A stretch of DNA of 24,128 nucleotides from Phycisphaerae bacterium. Lineage in GTDB: Bacteria; Planctomycetota; Phycisphaerae; WQYP01. The translations under genes were made by a program, and so were the position numbers. The DNA lies in assembly GCA_013044065.1 (NCBI GenBank), contig JABEVA010000205.1, forward strand, positions 1-24,128, written 5' to 3'. Shown piece after piece: positions 7,972 through 16,472 of the stretch (positions are counted from its first letter, which is position 1; every line of letters begins with the position of its first letter). The notes under the pieces were generated by a model that searched no databases, was not told the origin of the DNA, and saw nothing but the letters and a program-made list of their open reading frames with translations.

Positions 7972-8649
7972 TTAATCCTCCCCAAGCTGTGCCAGCGAAC
8001 CCACCGTCGTATTGCCCAGTGATCTGTGTACCTGTGTGCTTAGCACACCCAGAACCAACACGATCATCAGCACATCGAAGACCGCCGCAAGCTCGCCAAT
8101 CAGCGGAAAATGCGGAGCAATGGCGTCGCCTGCAAAGAAGGCCCCATTTTCAATGGCCAGCAGGCTTAGCATCTGTGGCAAAGCTTCGCGCCGTACTGTA
8201 ATGGTGTAGACCGCAATAAAAACCGCTGCCAGTCCAATGGGCAGACCAGTTCGGATGCCACTGTTGGCACCGGCGGTCAGGGGCAGGGCGATATAGTAGG
8301 CGAGCAGGGTAAGGCCCAGCGCAATGAGCAGGGAGGAAGGTACCCCGAGCACCTGCACGAGTTCGCGTCTGGCGATCATTGCCTCGCGAGCCGTGCGTTT
8401 AAGGAGCACGGGAATCATGATCACTTTGGCAATAATATAGATGCCGGCGACTATAAATAACTCGGTGCTGTGGTCCAACATGCCCAGCAACGCCGCCGAA
8501 CAGGCGAGAAACAGAGATTGTAAAACATAAAAGCGCATGCATCCGGTTACCTGGGCGGCCGCGATAAGCCCGAAGCTGCACAGCAGAAAAAATCCAGCCA
8601 TCAGTTGATTCAAGGCGTTGAGCCAGGACATCATCGGGTGCGTTACCAT
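7972..8649 (-). CDS. HyfE-like small membrane subunit (NuoK-related)
   Basis: This roughly 225-residue hydrophobic protein resembles HyfE, which has a NuoK-like core plus extra helices. Typical positions are IYIIAKVIMIPVLLKR (NuoK-like TM3 region) and LSLLAIENGAFFAG near residue 170. The frame opens at ATG 8664, five bases from the preceding stop but without a ribosome-binding site. ATG 8649 has GGAG about 9 bases upstream, the spacing used by other genes of this operon, so I prefer it. The stop at 7972 lies just before the HyfF-like start, and the last codons double as that gene's Shine-Dalgarno. The protein should link the HyfC-like subunit to the antiporter-like subunits in the membrane. 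Confidence 0.88.
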   Translation of the reverse strand: MVTHPMMSWLNALNQLMAGFFLLCSFGLIAAAQVTGCMRFYVLQSLFLACSAALLGMLDHSTELFIVAGIYIIAKVIMIPVLLKRTAREAMIARRELVQVLGVPSSLLIALGLTLLAYYIALPLTAGANSGIRTGLPIGLAAVFIAVYTITVRREALPQMLSLLAIENGAFFAGDAIAPHFPLIGELAAVFDVLMIVLVLGVLSTQVHRSLGNTTVGSLAQLGED

Positions 8650-8668
8650 TGGCGGGTTCTCCATCAGG

Positions 8669-9619
8669 TCAGATGCGCATCATACGTGCCAGCATGGCGG
8701 CCACCGCCACCACCAGCGCCAGGCCCAGAAATGCCGTAATCCGGAACAGCCGCAACTTCGCCAGCGAGCTTTCCACCACAGTAATTGCCAGTATGGCAGC
8801 CAGGATTTTCAGCAGCACCAGCGGAATTGCCCCGGCAACATCGCCGATTCCCGTTCCGGAAGCCAGGCCCCACGGAGCGATGAGCACATTGAGGAGCACG
8901 CAGAGCAACACAAAAAATTTCATGCAGCCGCCCCATTTCACCAAGGCTGCGCCCGCTCCGGAATATTCCAGCGATTTGGATTCATCAATCATCGCCAATT
9001 CAAAATGACCGGACGGGTTATCCACGGGTATTTTCCCTGTTTCCGCCAGAATAAGCATAAAAAAAGCAATCACAATAAGTACGTGCGACGGATCAAAAAA
9101 ATTGGATAGCGGGTGCACCCACGTTTGCTGGACAATATAGGGTATGGTGGAATTGGCCACAAAACAGACCGTGAAAAACACCACCATAAAGACCGGTTCA
9201 GCCAGAAACCCGACCATGCGGGTGCGGCTGGATCCCATCGCCCCATAGGGATTGCCTGTGTCCACGGCGGCCAGTGCCGCGAAAAATCCGCCCAGCGACA
9301 GGACGAAGCCAGCCCCCAGCATGTCCCCCATAAAAGCAAAAAACAAGGGATAACTTGTGAGCACAGGAATCAGCAGTGTTACCAAAATTGGGGCTGCAAA
9401 AATCAGGTAAGGGGTGAAGCGGAAAATCCAAGTGCTCTGATCGGAAAGAACCTGATCTTTGTGGAATAACTTCCAAATATCGCGATACACCTGAAAGATA
9501 CTTGATCCCTGCTTGGACTGTACCCGCTCCTTGAGCCGGCCGAGCACGCCCACCGCCAGCGGCGAGGCCAACAACACCACCGCCACCTGCAAAAGGTTAT
9601 ATGCGATCATCCGTGGCAT
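8669..9619 (-). CDS. HyfC/NuoH-like membrane subunit, first gene of the Ehr-like operon
   Basis: This 316-residue, eight-helix protein is homologous to HyfC, HycD and NuoH, the membrane anchor under the redox module. Conserved segments are GRLKERVQSKQGSSIFQVYR (27-46), MGSSRTRMVGFLAEP (about 127-141), and ETGKIPVDNPSGHFELAMID followed by ESKSLEYSG, a cytoplasmic loop that in complex I borders the quinone tunnel. ATG 9619 has GGAG 10 bases upstream. It is the most upstream gene, and a long gene-poor stretch precedes it, so the operon promoter should lie just beyond 9620. The acidic residues of the loop are kept, in contrast to the altered redox subunits. Confidence 0.93.
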   Translation of the reverse strand: MPRMIAYNLLQVAVVLLASPLAVGVLGRLKERVQSKQGSSIFQVYRDIWKLFHKDQVLSDQSTWIFRFTPYLIFAAPILVTLLIPVLTSYPLFFAFMGDMLGAGFVLSLGGFFAALAAVDTGNPYGAMGSSRTRMVGFLAEPVFMVVFFTVCFVANSTIPYIVQQTWVHPLSNFFDPSHVLIVIAFFMLILAETGKIPVDNPSGHFELAMIDESKSLEYSGAGAALVKWGGCMKFFVLLCVLLNVLIAPWGLASGTGIGDVAGAIPLVLLKILAAILAITVVESSLAKLRLFRITAFLGLALVVAVAAMLARMMRI

Positions 9620-10823
9620 TGCAGCGATTCTCCATGACCAACGAACCCACCAACCGATTCCATCGGGTGGCTACGGCGTCGCTGCGGAGTGAAAAATTTT
9701 CGTGTGTAGTGGGATCCGACAGAGCCTGTAAAGTACCCGCAACTATCGATTCCCGGCTACCAACACCTCGACGATGGCTTGCATTCAAGCTCATTTCGAG
9801 CGCATCGACATTCGCCAGGAGTCATTAGCCCAGATATCTCGATCCGGGCGGTTACAGGAGGACTCCATCTCCTTTGGTTGTCCCGCAAAATAATTTATGC
9901 GGGCCGTGGTTCGTTGTCAAGGCAGGTCAAATGATACCAGCACACCGATTGATGTGGATACACGCGATTTGGTGGGAACCAACGGTGGAACGCAAGGGAG
10001 GGGGCTGCCGGGCAGCAAAGCCGACAAAGATAATTCCGTACGTTCGGCGAAGGTACGGCTGGGCCGGGGAAAGGATCATCCACATCTCCTTTGCTTCCGG
10101 CTACACTACCCTTTGGCCCGATCTCTCGATGGCTAGCGGGACCTCTGGGAGATGGCCGTGGAAGAGCGGCCTCCTCCACGCCAAAAATACCACCAAGCCC
10201 TCCGTTATTCATATCGCCGAATTCCCCAGCGCCCAACATAATGCGGGTAGAACCTAGGCCATCTATCACCAGACCAAAACCAGCCCGTCCCCAACCTCCC
10301 ACGGTCTCAACTGCGACATCAATGTTTAGATTCTAAAGGGTTCACATCGCAGAGGCTGTGCCTGCTGCAACCAGGAGTTTCGGCGATCGCCGCGGCGCTT
10401 GGCACCGCGAGCTCTGCCGGAGCCGAGGGTTCGCCGTAGGATGAGCATAGATTCGATGGCGCGGAGCGAAAATTGTGGTAGACCGGCCGGTGAGATTGGA
10501 AGTTGCGGCATCGCCGCCGGGTAGCATGCGTAAAGCAAATGACGAATCGGTAAGCGTGATTCGCAAAGAGGCTGGCATCAAACATTACTCCGGCATTTCC
10601 AAACAATTTTGTCTGTCGATCCCTGGCCTCTCGACCGGGCCTCCGTGCCGGGCGTGATAGTACCCTTTTCGACCGATTGCCGCCCTGACAATAAGAGAAA
10701 ATCGCGTACGTCCTATTAAATCGGAATTGCCGTGCTGTTGACCGGGGGAGAGCGCTGGTCACGGCAGTAGCGGTGCCCCCGCGGCCATTGAAGTTGAGCT
10801 GCCTGTTGTGGCCCAATATCGGG
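9620..10823. other. Long gene-poor interval between divergent transcription units
   Basis: No reading frame here has recognisable domains, good start signals or a neighbour that would carry it. Frames at 9895-10302 (minus, Gly-rich N-terminal half), 9874-10257 (plus) and 10319-10816 (minus, Arg-rich) overlap one another and look like chance or decay. Local structures are an inverted repeat CCCGCA/TGCGGG (9882-9903), CCGTAC/GTACGG (10036-10058) and a 12-bp perfect palindrome CGGCGATCGCCG at 10381-10392. Promoters for both flanking units must lie at its two ends. It might be a pseudogene remnant or carry an untranslated RNA. Confidence 0.5.
9703..9732 (-). promoter_or_regulatory. Possible promoter of the Ehr-like operon
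   Basis: On the minus strand TTTACA (9727-9732) resembles a -35 box, and TACACA (9703-9708) lies 18 bases downstream as a poor -10. Position relative to the start at 9619 is plausible. The match is weak. Confidence 0.18.
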
Positions 10824-10829
10824 TATAAT
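10824..10829 (+). promoter_or_regulatory. TATAAT -10 box ahead of the giant membrane protein
   Basis: A perfect TATAAT lies 78 bases before the preferred start at 10907, but there is no good -35 at the usual distance (the TTGAGC at 10794 is 24 bases away). If it is used, transcription would start near 10836, which argues for a translation start at 10871 or 10907 rather than 10829 or 10832. Confidence 0.35.
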
Positions 10830-10906
10830 TGATGTTAAGCCATGGGACAGTTTCAAGCGGATGTGCAACGATGGCTCGCAATTCCAATCCAGCAACGAGA
10901 GGGCGG

Positions 10907-13900
10907 ATGCCCGATAACCTGCATGATTCGCTGCAAAGCGTGGCGCAGCGGCAGCGTAGTGTGCGCATCAGTCTGGGGGTGTTGCGGGTGCTCTTTGTAA
11001 GTTTGGCGGTCGCCTTGGCCGGGGTGCTCCTGCTGGGAGAATTCACGCACATGGCCCTGGCGCTGCGTTGGGTGTTGGCTCTGCTGGTGTGGGTGGTTCC
11101 GGCAGGGTTGTGTCTGCTGGTACTTGGTCCAGCCCTGCGCAGGGTGAATCTGCAGACGGCTGCATCCACCATGGATGCTCTCGTACCGCAATCGCAAGAA
11201 CTTTTCCTAAGTGCTGTGGAATTTGCTCAAAAACCACCGGACCCATTTATGGGATCGCCGCAACTGGTCCATCATGTTATCAACCGGGCGTCCGATGATG
11301 CGCACGCTGTAGATCCGGAGCAAGCTGTTTCCACCGGCAAATTGATACGCTGGGCCGGTCTGTGCGCCCCGCTGGTGCTCGCGTGGGCCATCCTTTGGCC
11401 ACTGATGCCGCAAACGCTGGCGCTGGGAGTGCAAAGATCGGTGTTCCCCTGGCTGGCGGCCGGCGGACCGGCCGTATCCGGTCACCGACATTCCGGCCCG
11501 GTGGAACAAGGGCCGACTATTACTTTCTTTGAAAAACGGTACCGCTTTCCGGCATATACCGGGCTGCCGGAAAGAATCATTCATGACCACAACGGAGCCA
11601 TCCACGGACTCTTCGGTTCACATGTTCAGGTGATTATTCATACCACCGAATTGCTGGCGGTGGGCAGCCGGCTGGTGGTAAACTCAAATGCCGGTCCACC
11701 GGACACGCTGGCGCTGACGGCTTATGGTCCGCGGACATATCAGGCGAAGCTGGTGTTGACGCACAACGCCACTTATGCAGTGGTGCTGGTCAATCGCGAT
11801 GGAGTCAAGACGATCAGCAAACACCCTTGGCCGGTGACGGTGGATGCGGCTTGGCCGCCGACGATCCATATTCTCACCCCCGCCTTAACGGTGCGGGTAC
11901 GGCCTGATGATCACGTACCGGTGGTATTTAGCGCTACCGACAGCTATGGAATTTCGGCGATCCGGGCTTTGGTGTGGACCGATGGTTCTTCCGCGCGAAG
12001 CGTCAATATCGCCTTACCGCCCAAGCCCGCCAAGGCCATTAAAAGCAGTTGGATCATGGCGGTGCAATCACAGCTTCGGACGGCCGGCCGAGCTGATGCC
12101 CACACGATTTATTATAAGCTGGAGGCCTTGGACAATGCCCGGCCGCAAGCCCATTTTGCCATGACCGCCCGCCATGAGCTTATCGTGGATGCCCACCTGC
12201 GGCACCAATATCAAACCCGGCAGGATAACAAATTATGGAGGTTGTTGCGAAAGGCCATTGTGCAGACATTAACCGCGGTAAAGACAGGCCGTACCCAGGT
12301 GCGGCCTTTGGTCGATTGGCCGAGGTACAGGGCGGTGGATCCCGCACGGAAGGCGGCGGTGGCCGATGCGGCCACGCGGGTGTTGCGGACGGGGCAGAGT
12401 CTGGCTCAAGAGGCCAAGACTCTCTTGGCGAGCGATTTTGGCACGGTAGCAGCACGAGCCATTCGTGTGGCCCGCGGTCCGGTGTATGTGGCCGCCAATG
12501 ATTTGGCCCGAATCGGCCTGGCTGCGGATCAGTCCCGGCCCATCTCCATGCCAGAGTTGGCCCGGGTCGGCCGGATGGGGCTAAAGCGAGCGCAAGCGTC
12601 GCTGTTGCGGCTGCTGCACGCCTTGGATCAAGCCAAGGGTCGTGCGGCCTTGAAGAATTCGCTGGCCCGGTTGGCGCGTCGGCAGCACGCCATCGCTCAA
12701 ATCTTCGCCCACAGCGGTTCCCGCCACCCCGCTTACCACGACCAACAGGCTTTGTCCCAACAACTGCAACAGTTGTTGCGTCAACATCCATCACTGCAAA
12801 TTCCGGCCGCCAAGCACATGGCGGCACAAATCAGCCAGTTAGCCCAACAAGTAGCCACCATTGTGCGCCGACAGGCGGTGGAAAACATTGATTTGCATCC
12901 CGCTATTGTTCGGCAAGCCCAGCGGAGCGCTTTGGAACATCTGGCCGACCAACAGCAGATTCTGAACCGACACATAACGCGTTTCAACCAACGCTATAAG
13001 CTGATGATTGCCGCAACGTCGGCGCAACCGGTTACCCCAGCGATGATGCAAGCTGTAAGCCGCGCCCTGGAAAGCCCCGGCGATGCCGCCGTGGCCAGGG
13101 AAGCACGTAACAATATCGTGCAAACCCTGCAGGCCATGGCCCGCCAATTGGATCGGTATGCCCAGCAGGCCGGTACGCCCGTGGCCAAACAAAAGTCGAG
13201 TCAAGCACAACGTGATCAAGCATCCGTGAATCAACTCTCGCGCCAAGTTCAAGCGGCAACGGCCGCTGTGCAACAAGCAGACGCGGCACAATCGCCGCCC
13301 CGCATGGTGCGGACAGCGGCTACCCTTCGGCGGCAAGTGCGCCACATGCTCAATGAAAACCCTCCGGGGCGGGAGCGGGTCAATCTGCTTCAGGCCAGGG
13401 CCGATGCCAATCGGGCGGTGGAACAAGTCACGCATCAATCCGGCGGCGCTGCGGCGAATTTATTACAACAAGCCTATCACCAATTGGCGAAAGCCACAGG
13501 CTACCAGACGCAACGCCTTGAATCACAGAGGCGCTTGGCGCAGCAGGCGACCGAGGCAGCCATGGGGGCCAGAGCATTGGCCAGCCGGCAGGCCACCCTG
13601 GCCGCACGGACGGCGGCGGCCCATCAAAAACCGAGACCGCAGGCGGTGGAAAGCATTCAGCACCAGACTGCCGCGACCATTGCCCGGGCCATTGCCCAAG
13701 GGCGAAAATTGCAACAAGAAGCTCGTGACGGTGCCCCAAATGTCGCCGAGCATCTGGAAACGGCTCTGCGACAAATGCAACGAGCCGACACGGCACAAGC
13801 TAAGGCGGCTGTGGCCCAATCCACCCAGGATCAACAAGAGGCTCAGATTCATCAGGGCCAGGCCTTGGCCCACATGCGTGTGGCCAGCCGGGAAATTGCG

Positions 13901-14458
13901 GCCTTGGCGCATAGCGCGTCGAGGGGCACCCCTTGGCAGCACCCGGCCGGGACCGGCAGTTCCGCAACGGGTTCCAGCCAGGGCCGCGCCGGCCCCACCC
14001 CTTCGAGCACGATGACCGCGGTAGCACGACACGTACAGGCAGCGCTAGCAGCCCAGGCACAAGCGCTCTGCGGCAATGCCGGAGCCGCGGTTGCCGCAGC
14101 GCAATCGCTGACCCGGGCCTGGGCCACGTTGGCTGACGCATTGGCTGGCCAGCCATCGGCCATGGCCAGTGGAAATCATGGCCAGCCTGGAAGCGGCAGC
14201 GCTCAACCAAGCCGTCCAGCTTTGGCCCGCGCGCCGGGCAGCGCCGGAACCGGCCTCGCGGGACCGCTGTCGAGCACCGCAAGGGTACCTCCACAAGTAA
14301 CGGCCTTGGGCATGAGTCCAGCCGAATGGGAACACCTTGGACCACTGCAGCAACTGCGGCTGCTGAATATTGCCAGGCAAAAAGTGCCGTCCGGCTATCG
14401 CCGGATCATCCGCAATTATTATCTGCGAATCGCCGACTTAGGGACCGGGCAAAAATAA
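10907..14458 (+). CDS. Giant DUF4175-like membrane-anchored protein with Gln/Ala-rich helical region
   Basis: This protein of about 1183 residues starts with two membrane segments (about 22-44 and 51-75) and a third near 148-167. A beta-rich extracytoplasmic part follows, containing RYRFPAYTGLPERI (about 211-224), a signature I associate with large planctomycete and DUF4175-type proteins. From about residue 430 to 1040 it is very rich in Ala, Gln and Arg with heptad-like spacing, suggesting long coiled coils. A low-complexity Gly/Ser/Pro segment (about 1030-1130) precedes a short ordered C-terminus (SPAEWEHLGPLQQLRL). I chose ATG 10907, preceded by GAGGG; the frame opens at 10829, and 10871 is also possible. 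Such proteins often sit with MoxR/DUF58/Bat genes, which are absent here. A cell-envelope role is inferred only. Confidence 0.82.
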   Translation: MPDNLHDSLQSVAQRQRSVRISLGVLRVLFVSLAVALAGVLLLGEFTHMALALRWVLALLVWVVPAGLCLLVLGPALRRVNLQTAASTMDALVPQSQELFLSAVEFAQKPPDPFMGSPQLVHHVINRASDDAHAVDPEQAVSTGKLIRWAGLCAPLVLAWAILWPLMPQTLALGVQRSVFPWLAAGGPAVSGHRHSGPVEQGPTITFFEKRYRFPAYTGLPERIIHDHNGAIHGLFGSHVQVIIHTTELLAVGSRLVVNSNAGPPDTLALTAYGPRTYQAKLVLTHNATYAVVLVNRDGVKTISKHPWPVTVDAAWPPTIHILTPALTVRVRPDDHVPVVFSATDSYGISAIRALVWTDGSSARSVNIALPPKPAKAIKSSWIMAVQSQLRTAGRADAHTIYYKLEALDNARPQAHFAMTARHELIVDAHLRHQYQTRQDNKLWRLLRKAIVQTLTAVKTGRTQVRPLVDWPRYRAVDPARKAAVADAATRVLRTGQSLAQEAKTLLASDFGTVAARAIRVARGPVYVAANDLARIGLAADQSRPISMPELARVGRMGLKRAQASLLRLLHALDQAKGRAALKNSLARLARRQHAIAQIFAHSGSRHPAYHDQQALSQQLQQLLRQHPSLQIPAAKHMAAQISQLAQQVATIVRRQAVENIDLHPAIVRQAQRSALEHLADQQQILNRHITRFNQRYKLMIAATSAQPVTPAMMQAVSRALESPGDAAVAREARNNIVQTLQAMARQLDRYAQQAGTPVAKQKSSQAQRDQASVNQLSRQVQAATAAVQQADAAQSPPRMVRTAATLRRQVRHMLNENPPGRERVNLLQARADANRAVEQVTHQSGGAAANLLQQAYHQLAKATGYQTQRLESQRRLAQQATEAAMGARALASRQATLAARTAAAHQKPRPQAVESIQHQTAATIARAIAQGRKLQQEARDGAPNVAEHLETALRQMQRADTAQAKAAVAQSTQDQQEAQIHQGQALAHMRVASREIAALAHSASRGTPWQHPAGTGSSATGSSQGRAGPTPSSTMTAVARHVQAALAAQAQALCGNAGAAVAAAQSLTRAWATLADALAGQPSAMASGNHGQPGSGSAQPSRPALARAPGSAGTGLAGPLSSTARVPPQVTALGMSPAEWEHLGPLQQLRLLNIARQKVPSGYRRIIRNYYLRIADLGTGQK

Positions 14459-14550
14459 CCTGACACTTTCCGGCTGGTTCTTTTGGCCGCTGACGGCATA
14501 CTGGCTGACTCTATGCCTGGCCTGATGAAAACGTCCGCCACCTTTTAAGC

Positions 14551-14641
14551 TCCCGAGGCATCGGGATTGCACCATCGCCCAGCCCGGCCCCGAATGTCCC
14601 GATATTCGTCGGGAGACCGTGGCGTCCCGATCAATCGGGAC
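14551..14641. repeat. Three related TCCCGA/TCGGGA hairpins in a convergent gap
   Basis: The same 6-bp arm pair occurs three times: TCCCGA 14551-14556 with TCGGGA 14561-14566 (loop GGCA); 14597-14602 with 14609-14614 (loop TATTCG); and GTCCCGAT 14624-14631 with ATCGGGAC 14634-14641 (8-bp arms). They lie in the 346-bp gap 14459-14804, where the giant protein gene and rpiB converge, and would fold on either strand. They may act as a bidirectional terminator or be a REP-like dispersed repeat. An overlapping 106-residue minus-strand frame (14438-14758) reads through all three and looks spurious. I see nothing else in the gap. Confidence 0.65.
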
Positions 14642-14804
14642 TTCCGGCGGGCAAACAAAATCCAAAATTACCAACTGAGCGCCCCGCCCCCCAAGGCGCA
14701 GCAGAATCGATTTCCGTAGCGCCACCTTTACCTGCTCAATTCTCGCGGTTTTCATCACCCCGCGCTGTGCCTTTCGGGCGGGATACTGAATTTAATGGAA
14801 GGCC

Positions 14805-15311
14805 TTAAGGATCGGTGGCTCCGGGCACCAGTTTGGCCGCTTCGCGCATGGCTTTTTCCACATCACTGAAAATACGATGTTCCAACGCGGTTATCTTTTC
14901 GATGCGGCGGGTATGACGGCCTTGTTCAAAATCGGCCAGCAGCCAAGCCTTTACAATTCGCCGAATCAATTCTTCACCGAGTAGATCCGCGGCAAGGCAA
15001 AGCACATTGGCATCGTTGTAGCGGCGGGAGATTTCCGCGGTTAATTCATCATGACAGGTGGCAGCACGAATGCCGGGAATTTTGTTAGCAACAATGGCCA
15101 TTCCAATGCCGCTTCCGTCGATGAGAATGGCCCGCTGGGCGCGGCCCTGCACCACCGCCAGCGAAGCTGGAATGGCGTAATCAGGATAATCACAGGGTTT
15201 GGTGGCATCGGTTCCGAAATCCAGCACCTCGTGGCCGGCGTGGCGAAGCTGGGCGAGCAGGTGTTCGCGATTGTGTACGCCACGATGATCAAAAGCAACA
15301 GCTATATTCAT
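14805..15311 (-). CDS. rpiB: Ribose-5-phosphate isomerase B-family (RpiB/LacAB) isomerase
   Basis: This 168-residue cytoplasmic enzyme would interconvert ribose 5-phosphate and ribulose 5-phosphate in the pentose phosphate pathway. Family landmarks are AFDHRG (Asp8-His9), DFGTD, ANKIPGIRAA (75-84), NDANVLCLAADLLG (99-112) and the phosphate-binding GRHTRRIEKI (131-140). Two residues differ from the E. coli enzyme: the catalytic cysteine in ICGTG is Asp65 (LIDGSG), and the His of HND is Tyr98 (YND). An IDG variant occurs, as far as I recall, in some RpiB-like proteins, so activity on another sugar phosphate is possible. The start overlaps the stop of the upstream gene by ATGA, so the two are translationally coupled. 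Confidence 0.9.
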   Translation of the reverse strand: MNIAVAFDHRGVHNREHLLAQLRHAGHEVLDFGTDATKPCDYPDYAIPASLAVVQGRAQRAILIDGSGIGMAIVANKIPGIRAATCHDELTAEISRRYNDANVLCLAADLLGEELIRRIVKAWLLADFEQGRHTRRIEKITALEHRIFSDVEKAMREAAKLVPGATDP

Positions 15312-16426
15312 GAGAGGATTCCACTTAGGCGTTGGGCAATCAAAGCTTCCAGCCGTTTGGCAAGCTGGCGATACCGGCCCACCTCTGAACCGATCGGGTC
15401 GGCAATATCCGACTCGGGATCGAGCGGGAATGTTTTATCCGCCACCGCAGGGTAACGTTCCAGAAGTTCGTCCCGATGCGATTGGGTCATTGTATAAATT
15501 ACATCCGCCCGCTGCAACAGGTCCACGGTCACCGCCCGCGACCGGTGGGCGGTCAGGTCCGCACCCAGCTCTCGCGCGGCGGTGCACGCTTCGGCGGTGG
15601 CCGGCAGACCATCGGCGGCATGCAACCCTGCGGACTCCACCACCAGGTGGTGCTGTGGCAGCGCCGCCGGTGCCAGGCCCAGGTTCCGTGCCAGCCACGT
15701 GCCGGCAATTCCCGCGGCCATGGGTGCTCGACACGTCTTACCAGTGCAGATAAAAACGATCACCTGCTCGGCCAGGCGATGAATGATACGCTCTTCAATC
15801 ACTCCTGGGCGGATGATCTGCCATTGGTCCGCTTCCACCCGGACAATCGTGGACGATTTGCGGTAGCGCGCCGGTCCGGCATCTACCAAAACATCAAGCT
15901 GGTCCACAATGTGGGCGGGAATATCGCCCACATCGCCCGCCGGTTGGAGCTCTCCCGCACCGACCATGGCGGTAGGCCCGGGCAGAGCGGCAAGAATTTC
16001 CCGGGTTACCGGCTGGTCCGGACAGCGGAAGGTGATCCAGCCATCGCTGATAACTTCCGCCGCGACCGCCGGTTGAATCAACATTTCCAAAGCCGCTTGT
16101 TCTTTAGCCGACGCCCGCACCTGTATGGCCACCGGGCCGGGCCAGCTTTTTTTCATGATGCGTGCGGCCATGGACGGCATGTCGCAAATATACAAACTGG
16201 TTTGCGATGCCTGCGCCACATGAATCACCCAGCCGGGGTGGGTAGAGATGTTTTTTATCTTTTTCAGTCGTTCAATAGCCGGTGGCTGAGTCAGTCGGGC
16301 GGCCAGGCCATAGACCGTTTCCATCGGCAGACCGACGATTCCACCGCGGGTAAGCACATCCACCGCCTTCATGACCGCCCAGCGCTGATCGGAAGGATTG
16401 GCACAGGTCAAGACAACAGGGGGCAT
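15308..16426 (-). CDS. Sua5/YrdC-like domain fused to YwlE-like LMW (arginine) phosphatase
   Basis: This 372-residue protein has two domains. Residues 1-210 are Sua5/YrdC/YciO-like (GGIVGLPMETVYGLAARL at 28-45; SSTIVRV and IIRPGVI near the end), a family that makes threonylcarbamoyl-AMP for tRNA t6A. The KxR and SAN motifs are not clear: the expected positions read KNI (58-60) and VGAGEL (155-160). Residues 222-372 are a low-molecular-weight phosphatase with the C-x5-R loop CTGKTCR (Cys227-Arg233) and the acid loop DIADPIG (Asp343). Thr231 in the loop is the residue that in Bacillus YwlE marks protein-arginine phosphatases. GGAG lies 5 bases before ATG 16426. Bacillus carries the same functions as neighbours, with rpiB next, as here. 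The fusion makes the linkage permanent. Confidence 0.9.
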   Translation of the reverse strand: MPPVVLTCANPSDQRWAVMKAVDVLTRGGIVGLPMETVYGLAARLTQPPAIERLKKIKNISTHPGWVIHVAQASQTSLYICDMPSMAARIMKKSWPGPVAIQVRASAKEQAALEMLIQPAVAAEVISDGWITFRCPDQPVTREILAALPGPTAMVGAGELQPAGDVGDIPAHIVDQLDVLVDAGPARYRKSSTIVRVEADQWQIIRPGVIEERIIHRLAEQVIVFICTGKTCRAPMAAGIAGTWLARNLGLAPAALPQHHLVVESAGLHAADGLPATAEACTAARELGADLTAHRSRAVTVDLLQRADVIYTMTQSHRDELLERYPAVADKTFPLDPESDIADPIGSEVGRYRQLAKRLEALIAQRLSGILS

Positions 16427-16472
16427 GGGCGCTCCAATTCAGACGGCCACCGGTTTAGCCGGGCTGGTACAA

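Noticed and set aside
14438..14758. A 106-residue minus-strand frame in the convergent gap
   Set aside because: It reads through three palindromic hairpins and into the end of the giant protein gene, has no good start signal and no recognisable domain.
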